DNA of 64,000 bases from NCBI RefSeq assembly GCF_001642575.1, contig NZ_LXNG01000055.1:124001-188000 (forward strand), given 5' to 3'. The stretch's first letter is position 1, and each line of letters starts with the position of its first letter. The translations under genes were made by a program, and so were the position numbers. Below the pieces are notes generated by a model. That model was not told where the DNA came from and searched no databases. It saw nothing but the letters and a program-made list of their open reading frames with translations. The stretch comes from Xanthomonas floridensis (lineage in GTDB: Bacteria > Pseudomonadota > Gammaproteobacteria > Xanthomonadales > Xanthomonadaceae). Below, in pieces: positions 28,544 to 37,257 of this stretch.

Positions 28544-29794
28544 CTATTGCAGCTCGCGCAGGTCCAGTTTGCGCAGGCGCGGCGCCTTCCAGGCGGTGGT
28601 CGCCACCACGCCCAGCGTGACGCAGCCGCCGATGACCACGGCCGGTACCAGTCCGACCAGACGCGCCATCACCCCGTCGTAGAAGGCACCCAGCTCGTTG
28701 GACGAGCCGATGAAGATGCCGTTGATCGACGACACCCGCCCGCGCATCGCATCCGGGGTGGCCAGTTGCAGGATGGTCTGGCGCACCACCACCGAGACGC
28801 CGTCGCACATGCCGTACACCAGCAGGATGGCGGCCGACAGCCAGAAATGGCGGGACAGGCCAAAGGCGATGGTGCAGAGCCCGAAGCCGGCCACCGACAG
28901 CATCAGCACCCGTCCGGCATTGCGTTGCAGCGGGTGTCGCGCCAGCCAGACGCCCACCACGATCGACCCCAGCGCCGGCGCGCCGCGCAGAATGCCCAAG
29001 CCTTCCGGTCCGTAGTGCAGGATGTCGTGGATGAAGGCCGGCAGCATCGACACCGCGCCGCCCAGCAGCACCGAAAACATGTCCAGCGCCATCGCGCCCA
29101 GCATGATCTGATTGGAGAGTACGAACTGTGCGCCTTCGGCGATGCTGCGGAAGATCGGCGCACGTGGGCCGTCGTTGATCGGTTCTTCCACGCGCAACAG
29201 CGCCAGTGCCAGGATCGCCAACAGAGCCACGCTGGCGGCCACTCCGTAGGCCAGGCCCTTGCCGCCCCAGCCAACCAGCACCCCGCCCAGTGCCGGGCCG
29301 ATCACCATGCCGGCCTGGAAGGTGACGCTGCCGATGCTGGCGCCGCGTGCGTAGGCCTCGCGTGGCAGCGCGCGTGCGAACAAGGCGTTATAGACCGGTG
29401 ACAGGAACGAGCGTGCCGCCCCGGTCAGCGCAATGGCCGCATAGATCGGCCACACGCCTTGCGCCGGCAGCCATCCATGCGTGATCGCCAGCAACAGCAG
29501 CGCGGTGCTGACCAGGCCCAGCACCGCCAGCATGCCGAGCCGCCGCCGTGGCAGGTGATCGACCAGGTAACCGGCAAATGGCGCGATGCAGAAGAACGGC
29601 AGGATTTCCGCCAGCCCGATCAGGCCCAGCGACAGCGGGTTGCGGGTGATCTCGTAGATATGCCAGCCGACCGTGACCGCCACGATCTGGTACGACAGCA
29701 TCGCCGCGACGCGATACAGCAGGACCAGGCCGAAGCCGGGATGTGCAAACAGCGTGCGCAGCGAATCGGCGGGCGAGGGTGCGGGCGCGCTCAC
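28544..29794 (-). CDS. MFS exporter (MFS_3 / EntS-like)
   Basis: 416 residues, about 12 transmembrane helices, with the loop 2-3 motif GYLVDHLPRRRLG. Closest in type to enterobactin-exporter-like transporters, so substrate may be a small secreted metabolite; this is inference. It starts with GTG (29794) overlapping the sufE stop by four bases, so it is cotranscribed with sufE. Confidence 0.88.
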   Translation of the reverse strand: MSAPAPSPADSLRTLFAHPGFGLVLLYRVAAMLSYQIVAVTVGWHIYEITRNPLSLGLIGLAEILPFFCIAPFAGYLVDHLPRRRLGMLAVLGLVSTALLLLAITHGWLPAQGVWPIYAAIALTGAARSFLSPVYNALFARALPREAYARGASIGSVTFQAGMVIGPALGGVLVGWGGKGLAYGVAASVALLAILALALLRVEEPINDGPRAPIFRSIAEGAQFVLSNQIMLGAMALDMFSVLLGGAVSMLPAFIHDILHYGPEGLGILRGAPALGSIVVGVWLARHPLQRNAGRVLMLSVAGFGLCTIAFGLSRHFWLSAAILLVYGMCDGVSVVVRQTILQLATPDAMRGRVSSINGIFIGSSNELGAFYDGVMARLVGLVPAVVIGGCVTLGVVATTAWKAPRLRKLDLRELQ

Positions 29795-30228
29795 TGTTGC
29801 GCGCGTGCGGTGTCGCGGATGAAGGCCAGCATGGCGGCCACGCCGTTGCTGCGGGTCGGCGACAGGTGCTTGGCCAGGCCGATGCCGGCGATGTAGTCCG
29901 GCTCGGTCGCCAGGATGTCCTGCGCGCTACGTCCGGAGTACACCCGTAGCGCGAGATAGATCAGGCCGGACACGATCGCCGAATCGCTGACGGCATGGAA
30001 ATCCAGCCGCTCGGCGCTGCCCTCGGGCACGATCCACACCATCGATTGGCAGCCGTGCAGGCGATGCTCTTCAGTCTTCCACTGCTCCGGGAAGGCGGGC
30101 AGCTTGCGACCCAGGTCGATCAGGTATTGGTAGCGCTCGGACCAATCGCCGAAGAAGGAAAACTCCTCTGCAATGGCGGCCTGCGCCTCGGTGGCAGTGG
30201 GTTCGAGCGGGAAGGGGGAGTTGGTCAT
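29791..30228 (-). CDS. sufE: Cysteine desulfurase sulfur acceptor SufE
   Basis: 145 residues; Cys60 in HRLHGCQSMVW is the persulfide-accepting residue. SufE relays sulfur from the desulfurase SufS to the Fe-S scaffold. A longer open frame upstream would run into the REP-like repeat and is not used. The rest of the suf genes are not in the window. Confidence 0.93.
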   Translation of the reverse strand: MTNSPFPLEPTATEAQAAIAEEFSFFGDWSERYQYLIDLGRKLPAFPEQWKTEEHRLHGCQSMVWIVPEGSAERLDFHAVSDSAIVSGLIYLALRVYSGRSAQDILATEPDYIAGIGLAKHLSPTRSNGVAAMLAFIRDTARAQQ

Positions 30229-30273
30229 CAAGGTTCCAGAATCGTTCGCAAAAATCCGGGGGCGTTCGGTCAA

Positions 30274-30437
30274 GGCCCCTCTCCCGCCGGGAGAGGGGTG
30301 GGGTGAGGGTACGGGCGAAGCCTCGCCGGAATTCGATGCGGGTGGCTTCGCCCATCTCAAAAAAAGCGATGCATGTGGCTTCGCCCGTACCCTCATCCGC
30401 CCCTTCGGGGCACCTTCTCCCGCGCGCGGGAGAAGGA
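30274..30437. repeat. REP/BIME-like composite palindrome
   Basis: Two opposed arms: TGAGGGTACGGGCGAAGCC at 30304-30322 and its exact complement at 30377-30395. Each arm is flanked outward by a GC hairpin (CCCCTCTCCCGCCGGGAGAGGGG at the left and CCTTCTCCCGCGCGCGGGAGAAGG at the right, longer ones described by position). It lies in the cysS-sufE gap, and the CCTTCTCCC half matches the element repeated before argE'. Confidence 0.85.
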
Positions 30438-30459
30438 TCTGAAGGACGCAGGCAAGCGG

Positions 30460-31890
30460 TCAGGCGCGTTTCCAGCGTACGCCTTGCGGGGTGTCTTCCA
30501 GGACGATGCCCTCGTCGGCGAGTTGCTTGCGGATGGCATCGGCACGGGCGAAATCCCTGGCCTTCTTCGCGGCGCTGCGCTCTTCGACCAGGGTGGTGAT
30601 GCGGGCATCGTCGCCGGCATCGGTGCCGCGCGAGAACCAGGCAGCCGGGTCCTGCTGGAGCAGCCCGAGTGCCAGGCCTGCGCCCAGCAACCGGGTTTTG
30701 ATCTCACGCAAGTCGGCGCGACGCGCGGAGGCGTCTGCGTCCTGTGCCAGCTGACTACGCAGTGCACGCGCTTCTGCGGCGATGCTGGCGATGATCGACA
30801 AGGCCTGCGGCGTGTTGAGGTCGTCATCCAGTGCAGCCTCCACCTCGGTGGGAATCGCCGGTGACGCGCTCCCGCCCGGTGCGTCGCCTGCGTCCAGCGC
30901 GGTCACGTCCCGCAACGTCCCGTACAACCGGTCCAACGTGTTCTTGGCCTGTTCGATCAAGCCGTCCGACCAATCCAGCGGCTGCCGGTAGTGCGCGCTC
31001 AGCAAAGCGTAACGCAGCGCTTCGGGCGGATGCCTGGCGATCAGGTCGTGCACGGTCTCGATGTTGCCCAGCGACTTGCTCATCTTGGCGCCGCTGAAAT
31101 TGAGCATGCCGTTGTGCAGCCAGAACCGCGCGAAGGTGGCGCCGCCATGCGCGCACTCGCTCTGCGCGATTTCGTTTTCGTGGTGCGGGAACTGCAGGTC
31201 CACGCCGCCGGCATGGATGTCGATGGTGGGGCCCAGGTGGGCGGCGGCCATCGCCGAGCATTCGATATGCCAGCCGGGGCGGCCGCGGCCCCACGGCGAC
31301 TCCCAGCCGGGCAGCTCGTCGCTGGACGGCTTCCACAGCACGAAGTCGCCGGGGTCGCGCTTGTACGGCGCCACGTCCACGCGGGCGCCGGCCAGCATCT
31401 CGTCCGGGTCGCGCCGCGACAGCTTGCCGTAGCCATCGAAGCTGGCCACCGCAAACAGCACATGGCCTTCGGCGGCGTAGGCATGTCCGCTCTCGATCAG
31501 CTGCTCGATCATCGCCACGATCTGCGGGATATGCGCGGTGGCTTCCGGTTCGATGTCCGGCGGCACTACACCGAGCGCGGCCATGTCCTGGCGATAGATG
31601 GCGGCGAAACGGTCGGTGATGACGGAGATCGGCACGCCTTGCGCCTGCGCGGCAGCGTTGATCTTGTCGTCCACGTCGGTGATGTTGCGTGCGTAGCGCA
31701 GCGCGCCATAGCGCCGCCGCAACAGCGCGGCCAGCACATCGAACACCACCGGACCGCGGGCGTTGCCGATATGCGCGTAGTTGTAGACGGTGGGGCCGCA
31801 CACGTACAGGGTGGGGCTGGCGGGATCGAGCGGCGCGAACGGTTCGACCCGCCGCGTCAGGTTGTTGTGCAGGCGCAGGCTCATCGGCAT
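30460..31890 (-). CDS. cysS: Cysteinyl-tRNA synthetase
   Basis: 476 residues. The HIGH motif is HIGN at 40-43 (YAHIGNARG), the KMSKS loop is intact, and zinc-site residues include Cys31 ([10 protein letters not shown]) plus the HIECSAM and HHENEIAQ segments. It charges tRNA-Cys. The start could also be the ATG at 31884 (MSLRLHNN), which is the commoner N terminus; no strong ribosome site distinguishes them. Confidence 0.97.
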   Translation of the reverse strand: MPMSLRLHNNLTRRVEPFAPLDPASPTLYVCGPTVYNYAHIGNARGPVVFDVLAALLRRRYGALRYARNITDVDDKINAAAQAQGVPISVITDRFAAIYRQDMAALGVVPPDIEPEATAHIPQIVAMIEQLIESGHAYAAEGHVLFAVASFDGYGKLSRRDPDEMLAGARVDVAPYKRDPGDFVLWKPSSDELPGWESPWGRGRPGWHIECSAMAAAHLGPTIDIHAGGVDLQFPHHENEIAQSECAHGGATFARFWLHNGMLNFSGAKMSKSLGNIETVHDLIARHPPEALRYALLSAHYRQPLDWSDGLIEQAKNTLDRLYGTLRDVTALDAGDAPGGSASPAIPTEVEAALDDDLNTPQALSIIASIAAEARALRSQLAQDADASARRADLREIKTRLLGAGLALGLLQQDPAAWFSRGTDAGDDARITTLVEERSAAKKARDFARADAIRKQLADEGIVLEDTPQGVRWKRA

Positions 31891-32039
31891 CTTGAAAGGG
31901 GCAACCTCGCGATTCTAGCCGGTCGCAGCAGTGCGGCGAACCGGTTGGGTGGCCCGGCAACCGGATGGGCTGCGTTCAGCCCCGGAGATCACAAGCTCCA
32001 TACACTTACGTATTGCCTGGCTTCGCCACCTTGCTCCTG

Positions 32040-32552
32040 ATGCGACTTTTCCCGTTCTCCGTGCTGTGCGTGCTGGCCTGGCAGATAATGCCGGCACATG
32101 CGGCAGATCCCGAGGTCAAAAACCGGGTCGTCGTGATCGAAAACGTCAAGCTCGACTACGCCCAGGTATTGAACGTGGAGCCGGTGTACCAGACCTTGCG
32201 CGCCACCCGGATCGAGGAGCAGTGCGAGGCCGAGCAGGCCGCCCAGGTTGCGGTGGCGCCGGCCGAGGACGAGGGGCGCATCAACCGCATGGTGGATTCG
32301 GTCAAGGAAATGTTCTCGCGTCGCCCCGAGCCGGCCGCGCCGGTCGCGGTGCCGCCGACCAGCACGCGCCGCAACTGCAAGGTGGTGGAAGTGCCGCGTG
32401 AGTTCCGCCGGCCGATCGCGTTCGACGTGGACTACGTCTACAAGGGCACCAAATACCGCTCGCGGCTGCCGGAGGACCCAGGTAACCGGCTGCGGATCCG
32501 CGTCTCGGTGACCCCCTATATCCCCGACGCCATCGTTGCCCCGCCGCGGTGA
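32040..32552 (+). CDS. Periplasmic protein of unknown function
   Basis: 170 residues with a signal peptide (about 1-21, MRLFPFSVLCVLAWQIMPAHA). The mature protein has two cysteines (EEQCEAEQ and RRNCKVVEV) that could form one disulfide, a Pro-rich insert and a beta-rich C-terminal part. I recognise no family. Not near any obvious partner; divergent from cysS. Confidence 0.75.
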   Translation: MRLFPFSVLCVLAWQIMPAHAADPEVKNRVVVIENVKLDYAQVLNVEPVYQTLRATRIEEQCEAEQAAQVAVAPAEDEGRINRMVDSVKEMFSRRPEPAAPVAVPPTSTRRNCKVVEVPREFRRPIAFDVDYVYKGTKYRSRLPEDPGNRLRIRVSVTPYIPDAIVAPPR

Positions 32553-32730
32553 GTGGCCCAGCGGTTGCGCGGTGCCCGCATGCATGCGAGGATTCGCGCC
32601 CTATGCAAGCAAACGCCTTTCAGCACGACACCAGCGCCGCCCGGATGGCTTCCGGCATGACTTCGCGTGCCCGCCGACCGGAATCCCACATTTTCGCTGG
32701 GTAACCGGAGCGTTTTGCTGCCTGTTTTCG

Positions 32731-32757
32731 AAAACCCAGCCCCCAGGCTGGGTTTTT
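32731..32757 (+). terminator. Intrinsic terminator in the argF' upstream gap
   Basis: AACCCAGCC and GGCTGGGTT pair around a CCCA loop and are followed by a TTTTTT run. It is 180 bases past the previous gene and 105 bases before argF'. It may end the preceding transcript or sit in the argF' leader as an attenuator; a leader peptide with Arg codons was not seen. The remainder of the 310-bp gap (32553-32862) holds nothing else recognisable. Confidence 0.75.
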
Positions 32758-32862
32758 TCGTTTTGGCGTCACAAAAGTTTCAACCGCAAGAAACGCGCAT
32801 GTCGCGCACCCCGTCGCTCCTGACGGACCACGCAGCAGCAGCACGCAGCAAAGGATCGATCG

Positions 32863-33894
32863 ATGTCACTGAAGCACTTCTTGAACACCCAGGACTGGAG
32901 CCGCGCCGAACTGGACGCGCTGTTGACCCAGGCCGCGCTGTTCAAACGCAACAAGCTGGGAAGCGAGCTGAAGGGCAAGTCGATCGCGCTGGTGTTCTTT
33001 AACCCGTCCATGCGCACCCGCACCAGCTTCGAGCTGGGCGCGTTCCAGCTGGGCGGGCATGCGGTGGTGCTGCAGCCGGGCAAGGATGCGTGGCCGATCG
33101 AGTTCAACCTGGGCACGGTGATGGATGGCGACACCGAAGAGCACATCGCCGAAGTGGCGCGCGTGCTCGGTCGGTATGTCGACCTGATCGGCGTGCGCGC
33201 GTTTCCGAAGTTCGTCGACTGGTCCAAGGACCGCGAGGACCAGGTGCTCAAGAGCTTTGCCAGGTATTCGCCGGTGCCGGTGATCAACATGGAGACCATC
33301 ACCCACCCGTGCCAGGAGCTGGCGCATGCGCTGGCGCTGCAGGAACACTTCGGTACCAGCGATCTGCGTGGCAAGAAGTACGTGCTGACCTGGACCTACC
33401 ACCCCAAGCCGCTCAACACCGCAGTGGCCAACTCCGCGCTGACCATTGCCACCCGCTTAGGGATGGACGTGACTCTGCTGTGCCCGACGCCGGACTACAT
33501 CCTGGACGAGCGCTACATGGGCTGGGCGGCGCAGAACGTGGCCGAAAGCGGTGGCTCGCTGCAGGTGAGCCACGATATCGACAGCGCCTACGCCGGTGCC
33601 GACGTGGTGTATGCCAAGAGCTGGGGCGCGCTGCCGTTCTTCGGCAACTGGGAACCGGAAAAGCCGATCCGCGACCAGTACCAGCACTTCATCGTTGACG
33701 AGCGCAAGATGGCGCTGACCAATAACGGCGTGTTCTCGCATTGCCTGCCACTGCGTCGCAACGTCAAGGCCACCGACGCGGTGATGGATTCGCCCAACTG
33801 CATTGCCATCGATGAGGCAGAGAATCGCCTGCATGTGCAGAAGGCGATCATGGCTGCGCTTGCTTCGCAAGCGGGAATCGGGAATCGGGAATAG
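32863..33894 (+). CDS. argF': N-acetylornithine carbamoyltransferase
   Basis: 343 residues. This is the acetylornithine-specific enzyme characterised in Xanthomonas, not ordinary ornithine carbamoyltransferase. It has SMRTR (49-53) and HPCQE (148-152) for carbamoyl phosphate, Glu92 (the residue known to set acetyl over succinyl specificity), Lys302 (the carboxylated lysine of the family) and HCLPLRR (293-299). Product is N-acetylcitrulline, used by argE' downstream. The last codons (GIGNRE) are written by a GGGAATC heptad repeat that runs through the stop. Confidence 0.95.
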   Translation: MSLKHFLNTQDWSRAELDALLTQAALFKRNKLGSELKGKSIALVFFNPSMRTRTSFELGAFQLGGHAVVLQPGKDAWPIEFNLGTVMDGDTEEHIAEVARVLGRYVDLIGVRAFPKFVDWSKDREDQVLKSFARYSPVPVINMETITHPCQELAHALALQEHFGTSDLRGKKYVLTWTYHPKPLNTAVANSALTIATRLGMDVTLLCPTPDYILDERYMGWAAQNVAESGGSLQVSHDIDSAYAGADVVYAKSWGALPFFGNWEPEKPIRDQYQHFIVDERKMALTNNGVFSHCLPLRRNVKATDAVMDSPNCIAIDEAENRLHVQKAIMAALASQAGIGNRE

Positions 33895-33900
33895 AGAATC
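33873..33900 (+). repeat. GGGAATC heptad repeat, stop-proximal copy (argF')
   Basis: GGGAATC at 33873-33879 and 33880-33886, then degenerate heptads to 33900, followed by GCAAC. It encodes the last residues of ArgF' and contains its TAG stop. Confidence 0.85.
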
Positions 33901-33946
33901 GCAACAGCAAGAACGTTGACCCCCACTTTTACGTACCAAGGAAACG

Positions 33947-35188
33947 ATGATGAGCACTGCTTCCACCATTCCCGATTCCCAACTCCCGATTCCCGGCAGC
34001 ACCAAGGACATCGTCCTGGCGTTCTCCGGTGGCCTGGACACCAGCTTCTGCATCCCGTATCTGCAGGAGCGCGGCTACGCCGTGCATACCGTGTTTGCCG
34101 ATACCGGTGGCGTGGATGCCGAAGAACGTGAGTTCATCGAGAAGCGCGCCGCCGAGCTGGGTGCGGCCAGCCATGTCACTGTCGATGGTGGCCCGGCAAT
34201 CTGGGAAGGCTTCGTCAAGCCGTTCGTGTGGGCGGGCGAGGGCTACCAGGGCCAGTATCCGTTGCTGGTGTCGGACCGCTACCTGATCGTCGATGCCGCG
34301 CTCAAGCGCGCCGAAGAACTGGGCACGCGCATCATCGCGCACGGCTGCACCGGCATGGGCAACGACCAGGTGCGTTTCGACCTGGCGGTGAAGGCGCTGG
34401 GCGACTACCAGATCGTCGCGCCGATCCGCGAGATCCAGAAGGAACACACCCAGACCCGCGCCTACGAGCAGAAGTATCTGGAAGAGCGCGGTTTCGGCGT
34501 GCGTGCCAAGCAGCAGGCCTACACCATCAATGAGAACCTGCTGGGCCTGACCATGTCCGGCGGCGAGATCGATCGGTGGGAGGCCCCGGGCGAGGGCGCG
34601 CGTGGCTGGTGTGCGCCGCGCAGTGCGTGGCCGACCGACGCATTGACGGTGACCTTGAAGTTCGTCGAAGGCGAAGCGGTGGAGCTGGACGGCAAGCCGC
34701 TGCCGGGCGCCAAGATCCTGGCCAAGCTCAACAGCTTGTTTGCGCAGTACGGCGTGGGCCGCGGCGTGTACACCGGTGACACCGTCATTGGCTTGAAGGG
34801 CCGCATCGTGTTCGAAGCGCCGGGCCTGATCTCGCTGCTCACCGCGCACCGTGCGCTGGAAGATGCGGTGCTGACCAAGCAGCAGAACCGCTTCAAGCCG
34901 GACGTGGCGCGCAAGTGGGTGGAGCTGGTGTACGAAGGCTTCTATCACGACCCGCTCAAGACCGACATCGAGGCATTCCTGAAGTCCTCGCAGTCCAAGG
35001 TCAACGGCGAAGTGGTGCTGGAAACCCGCGGTGGCCGCGTCGATGCGGTGGCGGTGCGCTCGCCGCACCTGCTCAACACCAAGGGCGCGACCTACGCGCA
35101 GTCGGCGGATTGGGGCGTGGAAGAGGCGGAGGGCTTCATCAAGCTGTTCGGCATGAGCTCCACGCTGTACGCGCAGGTCAACCGCTGA
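33947..35188 (+). CDS. argG: Argininosuccinate synthase
   Basis: 413 residues. The ATP pyrophosphatase loop [15 protein letters not shown] sits at about 24-39; typical synthases begin 15-20 residues later than this one. It joins citrulline and aspartate. An AAGGA site at 33938-33942 supports ATG 33947 or 33950. The extra N-terminal residues ([11 protein letters not shown]) are encoded by an inverted GGGAATC repeat, so the N terminus is a repeat insertion. Confidence 0.95.
   Translation: MMSTASTIPDSQLPIPGSTKDIVLAFSGGLDTSFCIPYLQERGYAVHTVFADTGGVDAEEREFIEKRAAELGAASHVTVDGGPAIWEGFVKPFVWAGEGYQGQYPLLVSDRYLIVDAALKRAEELGTRIIAHGCTGMGNDQVRFDLAVKALGDYQIVAPIREIQKEHTQTRAYEQKYLEERGFGVRAKQQAYTINENLLGLTMSGGEIDRWEAPGEGARGWCAPRSAWPTDALTVTLKFVEGEAVELDGKPLPGAKILAKLNSLFAQYGVGRGVYTGDTVIGLKGRIVFEAPGLISLLTAHRALEDAVLTKQQNRFKPDVARKWVELVYEGFYHDPLKTDIEAFLKSSQSKVNGEVVLETRGGRVDAVAVRSPHLLNTKGATYAQSADWGVEEAEGFIKLFGMSSTLYAQVNR
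33968..33994 (-). repeat. GGGAATC heptad repeat, start-proximal inverted copy (argG)
   Basis: Reads CCCGATTCCC, AACTCCC, GATTCCC on the plus strand, i.e. the complement of the copy after argF'. It lies inside argG, codons 8-16, and could pair with 33873-33900 around a loop holding the argG ribosome site and start codon. Confidence 0.85.
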
Positions 35189-35210
35189 GGTGACCTGCGC
35201 AGGCAGCCCG

Positions 35211-35447
35211 CATCTTCCTTCTCCCGCGTGCGGGTGAAGGTGGCGCATTGCGCCGGATGAGGGCGACGAGCTGCATGCCCCCATCCGCCCTGTCGGGCAC
35301 CTTCCCCCGCAGGCGGGGGAAGGGTCAAATGGATGCGCGTTAGAACGACAAACCACACGCTGTCTGACGCAATCAAAAAGTCCACCCACACGCTGCCGAC
35401 GCAATAAGACGCGATCAATGACCACGCTGCTCGACAACACACTGACG
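35211..35447 (+). repeat. argE' leader tandem repeat, copy 1 (237 bp)
   Basis: Begins CATCTTCCTTCTCCCGCGTG 23 bases after the argG stop. The unit holds a REP-like double palindrome, a leader with a nested ACACGCTGCCGACGCAAT repeat, and ends with the first 30 bases of argE'. Copy 1 is the most diverged of the four. Confidence 0.9.
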
Positions 35448-35639
35448 CATCTTCCTTCTCCCGCGTGCGGGAGAAGGTGGCGCACAGCGCCGGATGAGGG
35501 CGACGAGCTGCATGTCGCCATCCGCCCTGTCGGGCCCCTTCCCCCGCAGGCGGGGGAAGGGGCAGATGGCTCTAGAAAGACAAACCACACGCTGCCTGAC
35601 GCAATCAAAAAGTCCACCCACACGCTGCCGACGCAATAA
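35418..35639 (+). pseudogene. False argE' start, copy 1
   Basis: An open frame of 73 codons that begins with the same 12 residues as ArgE' (MTTLLDNTLTHL), then reads into the REP-like palindrome and stops at TAA. It is a by-product of the tandem duplication and has no plausible function of its own. Confidence 0.75.
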
Positions 35640-35679
35640 GACGCGATCAATGACCACACTGCTCGACAACACACTGACG
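35448..35679 (+). repeat. argE' leader tandem repeat, copy 2 (232 bp)
   Basis: Nearly identical to copy 3, with a few substitutions (for example GTCGCC for GCCCCC in the palindrome). Confidence 0.9.
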
Positions 35680-35871
35680 CATCTTCCTTCTCCCGCGTGC
35701 GGGAGAAGGTGGCGCACAGCGCCGGATGAGGGCGACGAGCTGCATGCCCCCATCCGCCCTGTCGGGCCCCTTCCCCCGCAGGCGGGGGAAAGGGCGGATG
35801 GCTCTAGAAAGACAAACCACACGCTGCCTGACGCAATCAAAAAGTCCACCCACACGCTGCCGACGCAATAA
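35650..35871 (+). pseudogene. False argE' start, copy 2
   Basis: The second reiterated argE' start, again 73 codons and ending in TAA inside the next unit, with the same leader sequence as the real start. Confidence 0.75.
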
Positions 35872-35911
35872 GACGCGATCAATGACCACGCTGCTCGACA
35901 ACACACTGACG
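35680..35911 (+). repeat. argE' leader tandem repeat, copy 3 (232 bp)
   Basis: Same unit as copy 2, with a one-base change in the GGGGGAAAGGG palindrome arm. Confidence 0.9.
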
Positions 35912-36115
35912 CATCTTCCTTCTCCCGCGTGCGGGAGAAGGTGGCGCACAGCGCCGGATGAGGGCGACGAGCTGCATGCCCCCATCCGCCCTGTCGGGCC
36001 CCTTCCCCCGCAGGCGGGGGAAGGGGCAGATGGCTTTAGAAAGACAAACCACACGCTGTCTGACGCAATCAAAAAGTCCACCCACGCTGCCGACGCAATA
36101 AGACGCGATCAATGA
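35882..36115 (+). pseudogene. False argE' start, copy 3, overlapping the true start
   Basis: 77 codons beginning MTTLLDNTLTHL. A two-base deletion in the surrounding 230-bp unit (CCCACGCTGCC for CCCACACGCTGCC) shifts its frame so that its TGA falls at 36113-36115, overlapping the true argE' ATG by the classic ATGA arrangement. Confidence 0.75.
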
Positions 36116-36141
36116 CCACACTGCTCGACAACACACTGACG
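35912..36141 (+). repeat. argE' leader tandem repeat, copy 4 (230 bp)
   Basis: The last unit, two bases shorter; its end is the genuine argE' 5' end, after which the sequence continues into the intact gene (CAGGCACTGG...). Confidence 0.9.
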
Positions 36142-37212
36142 CATCTACAGGCACTGGTGTCCTTCGACACCCGCAATCCGCCTCGCGCGATCGCTGCCGA
36201 AGGCGGCATCTTTGACTACCTGCGCGCGCAGCTGCCCGGTTTCCAGGTCGAGGTGATCGACCACGGCGCCGGGGCGGTGAGCTTGTATGCGGTGCGTGGA
36301 ACTCCAACGTATCTGTTCAACGTGCATCTGGACACCGTCCCGGATTCGCCACACTGGAGCGCCGACCCACACGTGATGCGGCGCACCGACGATCGCGTGA
36401 TCGGCCTGGGTGTCTGCGACATCAAGGGCGCAGCGGCGGCGTTGGTGGCAGCGGCCAATGCCGGCGACGGCGATGCGGCGTTCCTGTTTTCCTCCGACGA
36501 AGAGGCCAACGATCCGCGCTGTATCGCGGCGTTTCTGGCGCGTGGATTGCCGTATGAAGCGGTGCTGGTCGCCGAGCCGACCATGAGCGAAGCGGTGCTG
36601 GCGCATCGCGGCATCAGTTCGGTGCTGATGCGCTTTGCCGGCCGCGCCGGGCATGCGTCGGGCAAGCAGGACCCTTCGGCAAGCGCCTTGCATCAGGCGA
36701 TGCGCTGGGGCGGCAAGGCGCTGGATCATGTCGAGGCACTGGCACATGCACGCTTCGGCGGGCTGACCGGCCTGCGCTTCAACATCGGCCGCGTCGACGG
36801 TGGCATCAAGGCCAACATGATCGCGCCGGCGGCCGAGCTGCGCTTCGGTTTCCGACCGCTGCCGTCGATGGATGTGGACGACCTGCTGGCGACCTTCGCC
36901 GGTTTTGCCGATCCGGCAGCGGCACAGTTCGAAGAAACCTTTCGCGGCCCGAGCCTGCCGTCCGGCGACATTGCGCGTGCCGAAGAGCGTCGCCTGGCCG
37001 CGCGCGATGTGGCCGATGCGCTGGACCTGCCGATCGGCAACGCGGTGGATTTCTGGACCGAAGCCTCGCTGTTTTCGGCCGGCGGCTATACCGCGTTGGT
37101 CTACGGCCCGGGCGACATCGCCCAGGCGCACACCGCCGATGAGTTCGTGACGCTGGAACAACTGCAGCGTTATACCGAATCGGTGCATCGCATCATCAAC
37201 GGTTCCTGCTAA
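36112..37212 (+). CDS. argE': N-acetylcitrulline deacetylase (M20 family)
   Basis: 366 residues. In Xanthomonas the argE-like enzyme removes the acetyl group from N-acetylcitrulline, the product of ArgF', to give citrulline for ArgG. M20 metallopeptidase features are visible: NVHLDTVP (metal His/Asp), CDIKGAAAAL, the catalytic/metal SSDEEAND pair and a C-terminal HTADEFV histidine. No ribosome site precedes the start; the leader is repeated three times upstream, and the last false ORF overlaps the ATG. Standard acetylornithine deacetylase is the alternative. Confidence 0.93.
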   Translation: MTTLLDNTLTHLQALVSFDTRNPPRAIAAEGGIFDYLRAQLPGFQVEVIDHGAGAVSLYAVRGTPTYLFNVHLDTVPDSPHWSADPHVMRRTDDRVIGLGVCDIKGAAAALVAAANAGDGDAAFLFSSDEEANDPRCIAAFLARGLPYEAVLVAEPTMSEAVLAHRGISSVLMRFAGRAGHASGKQDPSASALHQAMRWGGKALDHVEALAHARFGGLTGLRFNIGRVDGGIKANMIAPAAELRFGFRPLPSMDVDDLLATFAGFADPAAAQFEETFRGPSLPSGDIARAEERRLAARDVADALDLPIGNAVDFWTEASLFSAGGYTALVYGPGDIAQAHTADEFVTLEQLQRYTESVHRIINGSC

Positions 37213-37257
37213 ACCAACCTTTGCGCCTGGCGCTTCCTTCCTCTTTCGATCACGGCA

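Noticed and set aside
32040-32862. Arginine leader peptide and attenuator before argF'
   Set aside because: A terminator-like hairpin exists at 32731-32757, but no short ORF with Arg codon runs and no alternative pairing was apparent.
35211-36141. Direct repeats considered as a CRISPR array
   Set aside because: The units are ~232 bp, nearly identical throughout, with no spacers and no cas genes.
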